Positions 1 to 8,050 of a stretch of DNA of 36,999 nucleotides are shown here, one piece after another (position 1 is the first letter of the stretch; each line of letters begins with the position of its first letter). Both the position numbers and the translations under genes were made by a program. Source of the stretch: CALXXL01 sp034926605 (lineage in GTDB: Bacteria; Verrucomicrobiota; Lentisphaeria; Victivallales; Victivallaceae); NCBI GenBank assembly GCA_034926605.1, contig JAYFQV010000017.1:1-36999 (forward strand). The letters are read 5' to 3'. Below the pieces are notes generated by a model. It searched no databases, was not told the DNA's origin, and saw only the letters and a program-made list of their open reading frames with translations.

Positions 1-141
1 GCGCTCGATCGTGCGCCAGGACCCGGACATCATACTGGTGGGCGAAATCCGCGACCGCGAAACCGCCGACATCGCCATCAACGCCGCGCTTACCGGCCAC
101 CTCGTGCTCAGCACGCTGCACACCAACGACGCCGTCGGCGC
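1..141 (+). repeat. Left arm of a 141-bp perfect terminal inverted repeat (gspE internal segment)
   Basis: Bases 1-141 are identical, base for base, to the reverse complement of 36859-36999, and the match stops abruptly at base 142. The segment encodes the Walker B/His-box part of GspE in both copies. It lies at the extreme end of the window, so the true repeat may continue outside. A match of exactly 141 bp equals a common maximum k-mer length of short-read assemblers, so I read it as a contig edge at a repeated sequence and not as a transposon end. Confidence 0.95.
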
Positions 142-502
142 CATCGGCCGCCTGCTCGACATGGGGGCGGAAAGTTTCCTGCTTTCGGCGGTGCTTTACG
201 GCGTGCTTTCGCAGCGGCTGGTGCGGCTGCGTTGCCCGGAATGCGGCGGTACCGGACGCCTGGGAGACCTCGCGTGCGGAGCCTGCGGCGGCTGGGGCTA
301 CCGCGGCCGTACCGGTATTTTCGAATTGCTTGAGGTCAACAGTGAAATACGTTCCGCGATCAACCGCCGCGCCGAGGCGGGTGAAATAGAGCGGCTGGCC
401 CGCGCCAACGGCATGATGCCGCTGATGGACGACGGGATGGCCAAGGTGAGACTAGGCGTTACCAGCGAGGAGGAGGTTCGCCGGGTGGCGATCGAAATGT
501 GA
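2..502 (+). CDS. gspE: Type II secretion assembly ATPase GspE, set 1 (5' truncated by window edge)
   Basis: This is the C-terminal part of a GspE/PilB-family hexameric ATPase, which powers pseudopilus assembly from the cytoplasmic face of the inner membrane. The reading frame is open from base 2, so the Walker A half lies outside the window. Visible are the Walker B region (DIILVGEIRD), the His box (LSTLHTNDA) and the R-finger-like SQRLVR stretch. These are followed by a tetracysteine zinc site (CPEC...CGAC) typical of GspE and not of PilT retraction ATPases. The C-terminal FELLEV segment is also standard for the family. The stop (500-502) overlaps the start of gspF. The first 47 codons are identical at DNA level to the second gspE at the other end of the window. 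Family assignment is secure; the secreted substrate is unknown. Confidence 0.93.
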   Translation, partial: RSIVRQDPDIILVGEIRDRETADIAINAALTGHLVLSTLHTNDAVGAIGRLLDMGAESFLLSAVLYGVLSQRLVRLRCPECGGTGRLGDLACGACGGWGYRGRTGIFELLEVNSEIRSAINRRAEAGEIERLARANGMMPLMDDGMAKVRLGVTSEEEVRRVAIEM

Positions 503-1710
503 TGGCCAGATTCCGCTACAAGATTTCCGATGCCGAAGGCCAGGTGCGGACGCTGACCGTCGAGGCGGACAACGTCACCGATGCCGAGATCAAGCTCAGG
601 GAAAACGAATTTACCGCGCTCGCGTTTCTCGGCGAGTCCGGCACCGAACGTCTATGGGAACGCTGGAAGCGGTTCGACTTCTCCCGCAAGAAGTTCGATG
701 TGGTTGAATTCACCGGCAAACTCGCGCCGCTTCTTGAAAGTCATGTGCAGCTGCCGCGCACGCTCCAGATCATTCATGACGGCTCCACCAACGCCGGCGA
801 ACGGGAAGTGGTGGCCGGCCTGCGGCGCGGGCTTCAGGAAGGCAAACGTTTCTCAACGCTGCTGCGCGCTTCCGACGGCGCGTTTCCACCGATCTATGCC
901 AGCTTGGCGGAAGTCGGGGAGGAAACCGGCGAACTGCCGCGGGTGGTTACCCAGCTCCACCGTTTTCTGCACGACGGCCGCGAAACCCGCGACTTCCTGA
1001 TAACCAGCAGCATCTACCCGCTTATCCTGCTGTGCGTCACTTTTCTGGTACTTCTGGCGGTGTTCGTGTTTTTCCTGCCGTACTTCGCCAATATTTTTAC
1101 CGACATGGGGCGCGAACTGCCGGGCCCCACCCGCACGCTGCTGGCCATCAGCAACGCGGTGCTGAACTACTGGTGGCTGTGGGTGATGGGTGTGGCCGGA
1201 GTATGGTGGTATGTTCGCAAATGCCGCCGAGACCCGGTGAAACAAGTCAGACTGGAGGCGCTCGCGTTCCGCATTCCGGTGATCGGCAAACTGCGGGAGG
1301 CGGCGGAGATGAGCCGGTTCTTCCGTACGCTGGCGATACTTTTTCAGAGTCATGTCCAGGTGCTGGTCAGCATCAGGATCGGGATGAACGTGCTTTCGAG
1401 CACGCTGGTGCGCAAATCGTTCGACCATCTGGACGCCGAACTGCGCGCCGGCGGCAAACTTTCCGCCGCATTGGCCCGGAGCCCCTATGTTTCCGCCGAG
1501 GCGGTGCAGATGGTGGCGGTGGGCGAGGAATCCGGCGAGGTCGGCGAGATGTTCGAAAAGGTCGCCGAGCGGCAGGAGGCCGCGCTCAAGCTGGCGGTGA
1601 AACGGTTGCTGGCGCTGTTCGAGCCGCTGGTGATCGTGGTGCTGGCGCTGGTGATTCTGGTGGTGGTGCTTTCGGTGTTTATGACCATACTTGAAATGAA
1701 CGATTTCTAG
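499..1710 (+). CDS. gspF: Type II secretion inner-membrane platform protein GspF, set 1
   Basis: GspF is the polytopic platform protein that links the GspE ATPase to pseudopilin assembly. The 403-residue length is normal. Two T2SF domains are visible, about residues 70-195 and 270-395. The first carries the EETGEL turn (140-145) followed by a membrane segment (about 172-194), and the second carries EESGEVGEM before the C-terminal membrane segment. A third hydrophobic stretch lies near 224-240. The start could be GTG 499 (GTGA overlap with gspE) or ATG 502; either implies translational coupling to gspE. It is clearly paralogous to the GspF at 35296-36489. Confidence 0.93.
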   Translation: MMARFRYKISDAEGQVRTLTVEADNVTDAEIKLRENEFTALAFLGESGTERLWERWKRFDFSRKKFDVVEFTGKLAPLLESHVQLPRTLQIIHDGSTNAGEREVVAGLRRGLQEGKRFSTLLRASDGAFPPIYASLAEVGEETGELPRVVTQLHRFLHDGRETRDFLITSSIYPLILLCVTFLVLLAVFVFFLPYFANIFTDMGRELPGPTRTLLAISNAVLNYWWLWVMGVAGVWWYVRKCRRDPVKQVRLEALAFRIPVIGKLREAAEMSRFFRTLAILFQSHVQVLVSIRIGMNVLSSTLVRKSFDHLDAELRAGGKLSAALARSPYVSAEAVQMVAVGEESGEVGEMFEKVAERQEAALKLAVKRLLALFEPLVIVVLALVILVVVLSVFMTILEMNDF

Positions 1711-1722
1711 GAGGAAAACAAT

Positions 1723-2130
1723 ATGAAAAAAAGCAGATTCACGCTGCTGGAAGTGATGATCGTACTGTTGGTGCTGGTGATTCTGGCCGGCGTTACCACG
1801 CCGGCCTATCTGCAGTACGCCAAGAAGGCGAGGGTGCGTACCGCCAAGAGCCAGTGCGGGCTGCTGGCCGACGCGGTCAAAAACTATCAGGCCGAAGTCC
1901 GTTCCCTGCCCGGCTCGCTCGACGCGCTGGTCACCAACACGGACAATGCCGCCAGCTGGGAAGGCCCCTACTGGGAGGGCAAGCTGCCCAAGGACCCGTG
2001 GGGAAACATCTATATCATAGTGATACCCGGCAAGAACGCGGATTTCGACATAGTGAGCTACGGCTCCGACGGCAAGTCCGGAGGTGACGGCGACGCCGCC
2101 GACATTTTCAGCAGCGCCCTTTCGGAGTAG
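1723..2130 (+). CDS. gspG: Major pseudopilin GspG, set 1
   Basis: This is the major subunit of the type II secretion pseudopilus. The 135-residue protein begins with a class III prepilin leader, KKSR then FTLLE, with Glu+5 present, followed by a hydrophobic helix. The C-terminal half has the diagnostic GspG pattern: a WEGPYW stretch, PKDPWGN, FDIVSYGSDGK and GGDGDAADI, the last being the region that binds calcium in known GspG proteins. A strong ribosome binding site (GGAGG, about 1711-1715) precedes the ATG. The residue before the predicted cleavage site is Arg where family members normally have Gly, a feature shared by all FTLxE-type pseudopilins in this window. Confidence 0.93.
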   Translation: MKKSRFTLLEVMIVLLVLVILAGVTTPAYLQYAKKARVRTAKSQCGLLADAVKNYQAEVRSLPGSLDALVTNTDNAASWEGPYWEGKLPKDPWGNIYIIVIPGKNADFDIVSYGSDGKSGGDGDAADIFSSALSE

Positions 2131-2150
2131 GGCCGGGGAACCGGGCTCCG

Positions 2151-2783
2151 ATGGTTTATCCGCGCAAAGTCACTTTGATCGAGCTGGTGCTGGTACTGTT
2201 GATAATGGTGCTGGCCGGTTCGCTGCTGGTGGGCAGACTGTCGCACCTGCCGCGGTTCGCGTCGCTTGGAAACACCGCCGGCCGGGTCGATTTGCTGTGC
2301 CGCTACGCGTCGGAGGCCGCGGTCGGCTGCAACCGCCCGGTGGTTGTCGGCTATCTTCCCGAGCACGGGGAGCTGGAAATACTCACTGATCTGAAACTGG
2401 ATGAACCTGACTACGGCGCCACCGAGGCGCTGCCCGAAATCAAGATCGATCCCGACATGGCTTTTTCCGCTTCCGACCTGCCGCCTTACACCCGTTCTAA
2501 AATGCTTGCGCTGCCCGAGGGGTGTTCGCTGGAGCTGGAACCGGAAGCGGAGCCGACGGAGGAACTTATAGCCGAAGCCTCCAATCTCGATCCCCCCAAG
2601 CGTCCGGCTCCCGAGCCGCCTTACCCGGTGGCTACTTTTTATCCCGACGGTTCCGTCAGCGGCCGCCGCTTCAAACTGAAGCTGGGCAACTCGGCGAGGT
2701 TTGCCGAATGGTCGCACTCCGGCGGGGCGCTTAACTGGACGGACGGCGAGCCGCTTTCGGCATGGCGGGAGGCGGAAAAATGA
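2151..2783 (+). CDS. gspH: Minor pseudopilin, GspH-like, set 1
   Basis: This is a prepilin-type protein of 210 residues lying between gspG and the gspI-like gene, the usual place of gspH. The leader YPRK is followed by VTLIE and a hydrophobic helix, so both Gly-1 and Phe+1 are replaced while Glu+5 is kept. The soluble part is weakly conserved and holds a Pro/Glu-rich stretch (about residues 130-165, with EPEAEPTEE and KRPAPEPPYP) that the set 2 counterpart lacks. That makes this protein 65 residues longer. Position and N-terminus support the call; the H designation is inferred from gene order. It overlaps the next gene by ATGA. Confidence 0.78.
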   Translation: MVYPRKVTLIELVLVLLIMVLAGSLLVGRLSHLPRFASLGNTAGRVDLLCRYASEAAVGCNRPVVVGYLPEHGELEILTDLKLDEPDYGATEALPEIKIDPDMAFSASDLPPYTRSKMLALPEGCSLELEPEAEPTEELIAEASNLDPPKRPAPEPPYPVATFYPDGSVSGRRFKLKLGNSARFAEWSHSGGALNWTDGEPLSAWREAEK

Positions 2784-3160
2784 TCCGGCGGTTCACATTG
2801 CTTGAAGTGGTGGTGGCGATCGGCATATTCGCGGTCGGGCTGGGGCTGGTGCTCGGCATCACCTCCGGTGCCCGGCTTCGGATGGAGCGCGCCGAGCGCG
2901 AAGCGCGCAACCGCCATATTTTGACTCAGGCGGTGGAATACTATCTTCTGGTGAACAAGGGCAGCGAGGCGACGCCGCCGGAAGAGGTGTTTCCGTACCC
3001 GGATTACACGGTGGATGTGGACTTCGACGATCCGGTTCTGCCGGATGATTGTTCGGACGAGTTAAACGGTTTCCGGTTGCGGGCCATGAAGGTGGAAGTG
3101 TTCAACAAGGAGGGCGTATCATGCGGCGCGATGGAAGTCGAACGCATCATGGCGGAGTGA
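2780..3160 (+). CDS. gspI: Minor pseudopilin, GspI-like, set 1
   Basis: This prepilin-type protein has a very short leader, MIRR, then FTLLEVVVAIGIF, a hydrophobic helix and a basic segment (RLRMERAEREARNR). Start ATG 2780 is preferred over an in-frame ATG at 2762 because it forms an ATGA overlap with gspH, has a GGGAGG-like site just upstream, and puts the cleavage site four residues from the N-terminus as in its neighbours. The length of about 126 residues and its place in the operon fit GspI, which forms the pseudopilus tip with GspJ and GspK in known systems. It resembles the gspI-like gene at 34047-34445, including a shared FPYPDY/FYYPGY-type segment. Confidence 0.82.
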   Translation: MIRRFTLLEVVVAIGIFAVGLGLVLGITSGARLRMERAEREARNRHILTQAVEYYLLVNKGSEATPPEEVFPYPDYTVDVDFDDPVLPDDCSDELNGFRLRAMKVEVFNKEGVSCGAMEVERIMAE

Positions 3161-3801
3161 GGCGGCGGTTCACGCTGCTTGAGCTGCTGCTGGCGTTCGT
3201 GGTGCTGGTGGTGGTGCTGATGGTGATCTCGCTGTCGTTCCGCGCCGTGGTGGCGTCGTGGCGCGGGATGGCCCGTTCCACCGCGCGCGCCGAAGAACAG
3301 CTGCGCCTTACCGACTTTGCCGACGAGTATCTCCGGCGGCTGGCCATGTTCAAATTTCAGAATTCCAACGGCGGCGGCGAAGAGGTTGTGTTCGTCGGAA
3401 ATCCCGGATCGGTTTACGGTTGTGTGATTTCGGCGGTGCAGCCGGACGGCTCCGGCGGCATCGTCTATTTCAAGACGGAACTTTCCGAATCGGGCGATCT
3501 GGTGCTTTCCACCGCGCGCGCACCGCTTTTTCCGGATATCCCGGCCGATGTCGAGCCGCCGGAGACTAAGGCGGAAGTTATAGCATCAAAGGTGGCCAAG
3601 GTGGAGTTCAGCTATGCCGGGCTCGAAGATGGCGATCTCGAATTTCAGGATGAATGGCTGCCGGACGAGGAAGGCGGTCTGCTGCCGGTTGCGGTGCTGA
3701 TGAAAGTGGAATGGGAAAACGGGACTTCCGAGGTCTGGCTGCGGCGGCTGGCCGGCGCGCAGGAATATGTGCTGCCCAAGGCGCAGGGAGGTCTGCTGTG
3801 A
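3121..3801 (+). CDS. gspJ: Minor pseudopilin, GspJ-like, set 1
   Basis: This prepilin-type protein has a leader ending VRRR before FTLLELLLAF, a hydrophobic helix, and a soluble domain of about 190 residues ending in a WLRRLAG segment. I placed the start at ATG 3121 because AAGGAGGG (3107-3114) sits six bases upstream; that gives a 16-residue leader and a 40-bp overlap with gspI. GTG 3157 is a real alternative: it makes a GTGA overlap with gspI and a four-residue leader like that of the upstream gene. GspJ is a tip pseudopilin in known systems. The function is assigned from gene order and N-terminus. Confidence 0.82.
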   Translation: MRRDGSRTHHGGVRRRFTLLELLLAFVVLVVVLMVISLSFRAVVASWRGMARSTARAEEQLRLTDFADEYLRRLAMFKFQNSNGGGEEVVFVGNPGSVYGCVISAVQPDGSGGIVYFKTELSESGDLVLSTARAPLFPDIPADVEPPETKAEVIASKVAKVEFSYAGLEDGDLEFQDEWLPDEEGGLLPVAVLMKVEWENGTSEVWLRRLAGAQEYVLPKAQGGLL

Positions 3802-4787
3802 GAACACGCGAGCCGGAACGCGGCGCGGCGCTGCTGGCCGCGATGCTGATGCTGCTGGTGCTGGCGCTGCTGGCTGCGGCGATGACGGTGTGGTCGCACA
3901 ATTTCCGGCTGAGAGTGAAACGGCTGGCAAAGTCGGAGCCGGGCTATTACGCGCTTGAAAGCGCGGCGCATCACGGCTTGTGGCTGCTGGCCAATGACAT
4001 GCGGCGAAACTCGTCGGTGGGAGATCTCGACGGGGTGGACTATTCAAGCACGGAACGGTTCGTCGCGGACGGTCGCCGCCATTACTTCCGGGTGGCCGGT
4101 TCCGACTGTTACTTTGAACTCAGGGTATTGGATTTTTTCAGCGGGATTCAGCTTGATCACGAACCGCCGCGCACCGCGCTGGAATTTTCCGGCAACGGCC
4201 TGACTTCGGCGGATGAATTCGAACGGACGGCCATTTTGTGCAACCGGCTGTTCGACTATGTCGATTCGGATGACCTGCCGGAACCCGGCGGGTTGGAGGC
4301 GGAGCTTTACACGAAACTGGGATTGTCCGGGCTGCCGCGCAACGCCGTCGCCCGGCGTCCGGAGGAATATGCCGCGATTCCCGGGTTTACCGAACTTTTT
4401 CCACCCGACGCGTTCGGCCGGATGAACTGGTTCGTGCCTTCCGGCTACCCCAAGACCAAACCCAGTATCTTTGCCGCACCGCACCGGCTGGCGGCGATGA
4501 TGGCCGACTCCGGAGAGAGCGGCTCGAAACTGCTGGATCGCGCGTTTAATGAATGGATCGAGCACGGCCGCACTCTGGACGAAACCATCGGCGCCGCCGA
4601 CCCGGCGATGTGGAAGATCATCGATGACAAGTTCTCGCTGACCGAATCCGGGTATTATGTTCTGCTGGTGCGCCCTATGGCTGAAAGCGGCCTGCGCGGA
4701 CGCTCTCTGGAGTTTGTAATAAAGCTTGATCGTACCTCCGGGATTTCCGGCGTCGTCCTGACGCCCGAAACGGTGACCGTCCGCTGA
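3798..4787 (+). CDS. gspK: Minor pseudopilin GspK-like tip protein, set 1
   Basis: This is a 329-residue protein with the GspK type of N-terminus: leader ending ERG, then AALLAAMLML, with no Glu at +5. Lack of Glu+5 is a family hallmark, since GspK caps the pseudopilus. Unlike its FTLxE neighbours it keeps the canonical Gly at -1. The large soluble region fits the GspK fold, which carries a helical insertion, and it includes an Asp-rich turn (DYVDSDDLPEP) of the type found near GspK calcium sites. The GTG start at 3798 gives a GTGA overlap with gspJ and follows GGGAGGT. It is the last gene of the set. A weak A/T-only hairpin just downstream is not a convincing terminator. Confidence 0.85.
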   Translation: MRTREPERGAALLAAMLMLLVLALLAAAMTVWSHNFRLRVKRLAKSEPGYYALESAAHHGLWLLANDMRRNSSVGDLDGVDYSSTERFVADGRRHYFRVAGSDCYFELRVLDFFSGIQLDHEPPRTALEFSGNGLTSADEFERTAILCNRLFDYVDSDDLPEPGGLEAELYTKLGLSGLPRNAVARRPEEYAAIPGFTELFPPDAFGRMNWFVPSGYPKTKPSIFAAPHRLAAMMADSGESGSKLLDRAFNEWIEHGRTLDETIGAADPAMWKIIDDKFSLTESGYYVLLVRPMAESGLRGRSLEFVIKLDRTSGISGVVLTPETVTVR

Positions 4788-4885
4788 AAATCTCACTTTT
4801 TTTCAGGTTTCGGACTTGAAAAAACGTACTTCCGGGTGCAAATTAATAGGATTTACGGGTGGGATGAAAACAACGGAGTGCGCAA

Positions 4886-7800
4886 GTGGGATCGTTTGAA
4901 GATAAATTGACCGCGTTATCGTCCGCGGAAACATTGAAGTCGGCCAAGCAGCTTTTAAAGCAGGCGAGGCTTGTCGGTGCGTTCCGGGAGAACGACGGGC
5001 GCGTCCGCGCGATTTTCAATGAAAATAAGCGTTATGTCCGCGTCGCGGTTTCGACCGGGGCCAGCGCCGCCGCGGAGTGCGACTGCGATTTTGACGGCGA
5101 GGGTCTCTGCCCGCACGCGATCGCCACTATCCTATACAATGCGAACTTCGCTTCCGCCCGGCCCGCCGACGTTGCCGACACCAACGGCGCCTACGCCGGT
5201 ATGCGCGGAGAATCGCTCGAGGATCTTCTGACCCGCGCCGCGGTGCGGCCGACCGCCGAAGTCCATATCCGCGCCGACTCCGCTTTTCCGCACGTTCCAA
5301 GCAAATGGGAGAACTCGGTGCTTACCGTGCGTCTCAAGACTCCGCAGCGCGAATATATCGGCAACGTCAACAACCTGCGCCAGCTTTATTTTGACAAATC
5401 TCTGGCGGTGACGCTGAAGTTCGACGACTTTTCGCTTCAGGATCGCCAGATCATTCAATTTCTTGCCATCCACGCCGAACCGGAGAATTCGCAGCTGCTG
5501 ATGAACTCGGAGGTGACGGCGGAATTTTTTCACTGTCTGGGCGGGTTCGGCCGCTTTACCCGCAACGGCCGTCGACTGGTAATCCACGACACTCCGGCGC
5601 GCGCCGCGATTCTGCACGTAAAGAACGACCGTGACGAGTTTTTCACCCCCGGCATCATCTACAACGGTTCGCCGCTGGCGGTGTGTTCGGCCAAGGTGAT
5701 CGTTGGTCGCTCCGGCTGCTGGATCGGCCGCGAAGGGGAATATTTCTTTATCCCGGCCTCGGTGGAGATCAACTGGCTGCGCAATTTCTTCCGCCTCGGC
5801 GAACAGCGCCGCGGCAACGAACAGGCGATGATGACCTTCCTGAACAACAAGCAGGGGGTGTTGCCGGTGGTGGAGATTTCCGACGCCGGGCTGCCGGTGC
5901 GCGATGCCGCCAGCGTGATCGGGGGGTATCGCGGCGAGGACGGCTCGCTTCATCTGAGTCTGCAATATTTTTACGACGACGTGCTTCTGCCGTCCGACGG
6001 CGCTCACCTGGCGGTCAGCTCCGACAAGTTTTTTCAGCGCGACGAGGCCTCCGAATTCGCGGTCGAAAATGCGCTTAAAATGCTGAAATGCGAGGAATCC
6101 GGCCACGAGTTCGTGCTGGCCGACCCCGAACTTCAGGGGATGTTCCTCGATGAGATGCTGCCGGCTTATCTTGACGGCAAACATCGCGTGATGATCGCGG
6201 ATTCACTGCTGCGGCTCAGCGGTCACGGGATCGGCGTTACCGAACTCGGGTTGCGGTGCCGGGTGGCCTCGCAGCGCGCCGACGGATTCGTGCTCGGCTA
6301 TTCGCTGTCGGCCAACGGCGACGATATGCCGCTGGGTTCCACCGTGCGCGCGCTCAAGAAGCAGCGCCGTTATTTCGTGATGCCCGGCGGTTCGCTGGCC
6401 AAGGTTTCCCCCGTGCTAGGACGGCTGTTGGAAGCGCTTGAAGTGGTGGCCGGCAGGATCGACGAACGCGAACATACTTTTTTCCTGCCGTGGTGCCAGG
6501 TTCACTTTTACCGCCATCTGGCCGCCGAGTTGCCGTTCGCGGTGCCGCCGGAGCTATATCTGGTAGGAGCCGACGCCGCCAGGATTTCGGCGCTTCCGCC
6601 GGAACCGCCGTTCGAATTTTCGGGCAAACTGCGCGGCTATCAGGCCGAAGGCGTGGCCTGGATGCGAACCATGGCCGAAAGCGGCTTCAATTTCATCCTT
6701 GCCGATGAAATGGGGTTGGGCAAGACCGTTCAGCTGCTGGCGCTGCTGGCGACGATCCGCCGCCGGGGAGATGCTCCGGCGCTGGTGATATGCCCCGCCA
6801 GTCTGGTCGAGAACTGGGTGCGGGAGTGCAGCCGTTTCGTGCCGGAGTTCAAGGCGGCCGGGCTTGCCGGCGGCGACCGCGCGGAGGTTTACGAGCATCT
6901 GGCGGAATACGATTTCATCGCCATAAGCTACGCCACCGCGCGCCACGACATCGACGAATTGAAGAAGATGCGCTTCAGTTTCCTTGCGCTGGACGAGGCG
7001 CAGCACATCAAGAATTCCGACACGGTCAACTTCCACAGCTGCAAGGCGCTGAACGCCGTCCACAAGGCGGTTCTCACCGGTACGCCGCTGGAAAACTCTC
7101 CCGAAGACCTCTGGAGTCTGTTCGAATTTCTGCATCCGGGGTTCCTCGGCTCGTTTGCCGGGTTCAAGGCCCGTTACGGCTGCGTCGCCGGCAACCTGGA
7201 GCTGCAGAATGAATTGGCGGCCCGGGTGGCTCCGTTTATCAAGCGCCGCCTCAAGCAGGAGGTGTGCCGCGAACTGCCGCCCAAACATGAACAGCTGCTG
7301 ATGTGTGAGATGTCGGCCGTCCAGCGCGCCGCATACGACGAAGTGCGCGAATTTGGCTTGAAGCAACTCAGCGGGCTTGCCCCGTCCGACAAGAAAGTGC
7401 CTTTCGAGATACTGACCACTCTGCTGCGGTTGCGCCAGATATGCTGCCACCCGCCGCTGGCCGGGGAGTCGCTCGACGTGATGGACTCCGCCAAGATGGA
7501 ACTGGCGCGAGAACTGATCCTCGAACATGTCGACTCCGGCAGCCGGATGCTGCTGTTCAGCCAGTTCACCACGCTGCTCGGCTATCTGCGCGAATGGCTG
7601 GAAGAACGAAACATCAAGTACGAATATCTCGACGGCGCCACGCGAAACCGCCAGCAGAAGGTTGACAACTTCAACAACTCCAAGGACATCCCGATATTCC
7701 TGCTCAGCCTGAAGGCGGGCGGCACCGGGCTGAATCTTACCGCCGCCGACACCGTGATCATCTATGATCCGTGGTGGAATCCGGCGGTGGAGGCGCAGGC

Positions 7801-7993
7801 GGGCGACCGCACCCACCGAATCGGCCAGACCCGGCCGGTGAACATTCTGAAGCTGCTGGTCAAGGACTCCATCGAGGAGCGAATCCTTGAGATGAAACGT
7901 CAGAAGCAGGAGATTTTCGACAGTGTGATCGAGCACCCCGAGCTTGCGGCCGAAAAACTTACCGTCAAGGAGCTCGCTTTCCTGCTCGGATGA
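4886..7993 (+). CDS. SWIM zinc-finger SNF2-family helicase/ATPase
   Basis: This 1035-residue SNF2 superfamily ATPase is expected to translocate on double-stranded DNA and remodel protein-DNA complexes or act during transcription stress. The N-terminal part has a SWIM zinc motif (CDCDFDGEGLCPH, about residues 69-81). The RecA-like core shows LRGYQ near 581, motif I DEMGLGKT near 607, motif II DEAQ near 701, motif III LTGTPLE near 731, GGTGLNLT near 945 and motif VI HRIGQ near 975. The middle region (about 100-570) is the variable part usual for long bacterial SWIM-SNF2 proteins. The start is GTG with an ACGGAG site seven bases upstream. It stands alone between gspK and the transporter, with no methylase or nuclease partner that would suggest a defence island. 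The cellular role cannot be named from sequence. Confidence 0.92.
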   Translation: MGSFEDKLTALSSAETLKSAKQLLKQARLVGAFRENDGRVRAIFNENKRYVRVAVSTGASAAAECDCDFDGEGLCPHAIATILYNANFASARPADVADTNGAYAGMRGESLEDLLTRAAVRPTAEVHIRADSAFPHVPSKWENSVLTVRLKTPQREYIGNVNNLRQLYFDKSLAVTLKFDDFSLQDRQIIQFLAIHAEPENSQLLMNSEVTAEFFHCLGGFGRFTRNGRRLVIHDTPARAAILHVKNDRDEFFTPGIIYNGSPLAVCSAKVIVGRSGCWIGREGEYFFIPASVEINWLRNFFRLGEQRRGNEQAMMTFLNNKQGVLPVVEISDAGLPVRDAASVIGGYRGEDGSLHLSLQYFYDDVLLPSDGAHLAVSSDKFFQRDEASEFAVENALKMLKCEESGHEFVLADPELQGMFLDEMLPAYLDGKHRVMIADSLLRLSGHGIGVTELGLRCRVASQRADGFVLGYSLSANGDDMPLGSTVRALKKQRRYFVMPGGSLAKVSPVLGRLLEALEVVAGRIDEREHTFFLPWCQVHFYRHLAAELPFAVPPELYLVGADAARISALPPEPPFEFSGKLRGYQAEGVAWMRTMAESGFNFILADEMGLGKTVQLLALLATIRRRGDAPALVICPASLVENWVRECSRFVPEFKAAGLAGGDRAEVYEHLAEYDFIAISYATARHDIDELKKMRFSFLALDEAQHIKNSDTVNFHSCKALNAVHKAVLTGTPLENSPEDLWSLFEFLHPGFLGSFAGFKARYGCVAGNLELQNELAARVAPFIKRRLKQEVCRELPPKHEQLLMCEMSAVQRAAYDEVREFGLKQLSGLAPSDKKVPFEILTTLLRLRQICCHPPLAGESLDVMDSAKMELARELILEHVDSGSRMLLFSQFTTLLGYLREWLEERNIKYEYLDGATRNRQQKVDNFNNSKDIPIFLLSLKAGGTGLNLTAADTVIIYDPWWNPAVEAQAGDRTHRIGQTRPVNILKLLVKDSIEERILEMKRQKQEIFDSVIEHPELAAEKLTVKELAFLLG

Positions 7994-7995
7994 GC

Positions 7996-8024
7996 TTGCG
8001 CCGCAACCGTCTGAGTGCTATATT
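7996..8024 (+). promoter_or_regulatory. Predicted sigma-70-type promoter of the MFS transporter gene
   Basis: TTGCGC (7996-8001), a 17-bp spacer and TATATT (8019-8024) lie 27 bp before the GTG start. Five of six -10 bases match the E. coli consensus. The same -35 hexamer with the same spacing precedes the methyltransferase gene at 31632. Confidence 0.55.
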
Positions 8025-8050
8025 ACTCCAATTCGAAAAAGGAGTAAGCC

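Noticed and set aside
4784..4806. Hairpin after the set 1 gspK (CTGAAAA with TTTTCAG)
   Set aside because: The stem is A/T-rich with only two G-C pairs, and no T tract follows. It is too weak to call a terminator.
6554..7936. 460-codon minus-strand open frame opposite the SNF2 gene
   Set aside because: It is shadow translation; the plus frame carries all helicase motifs.
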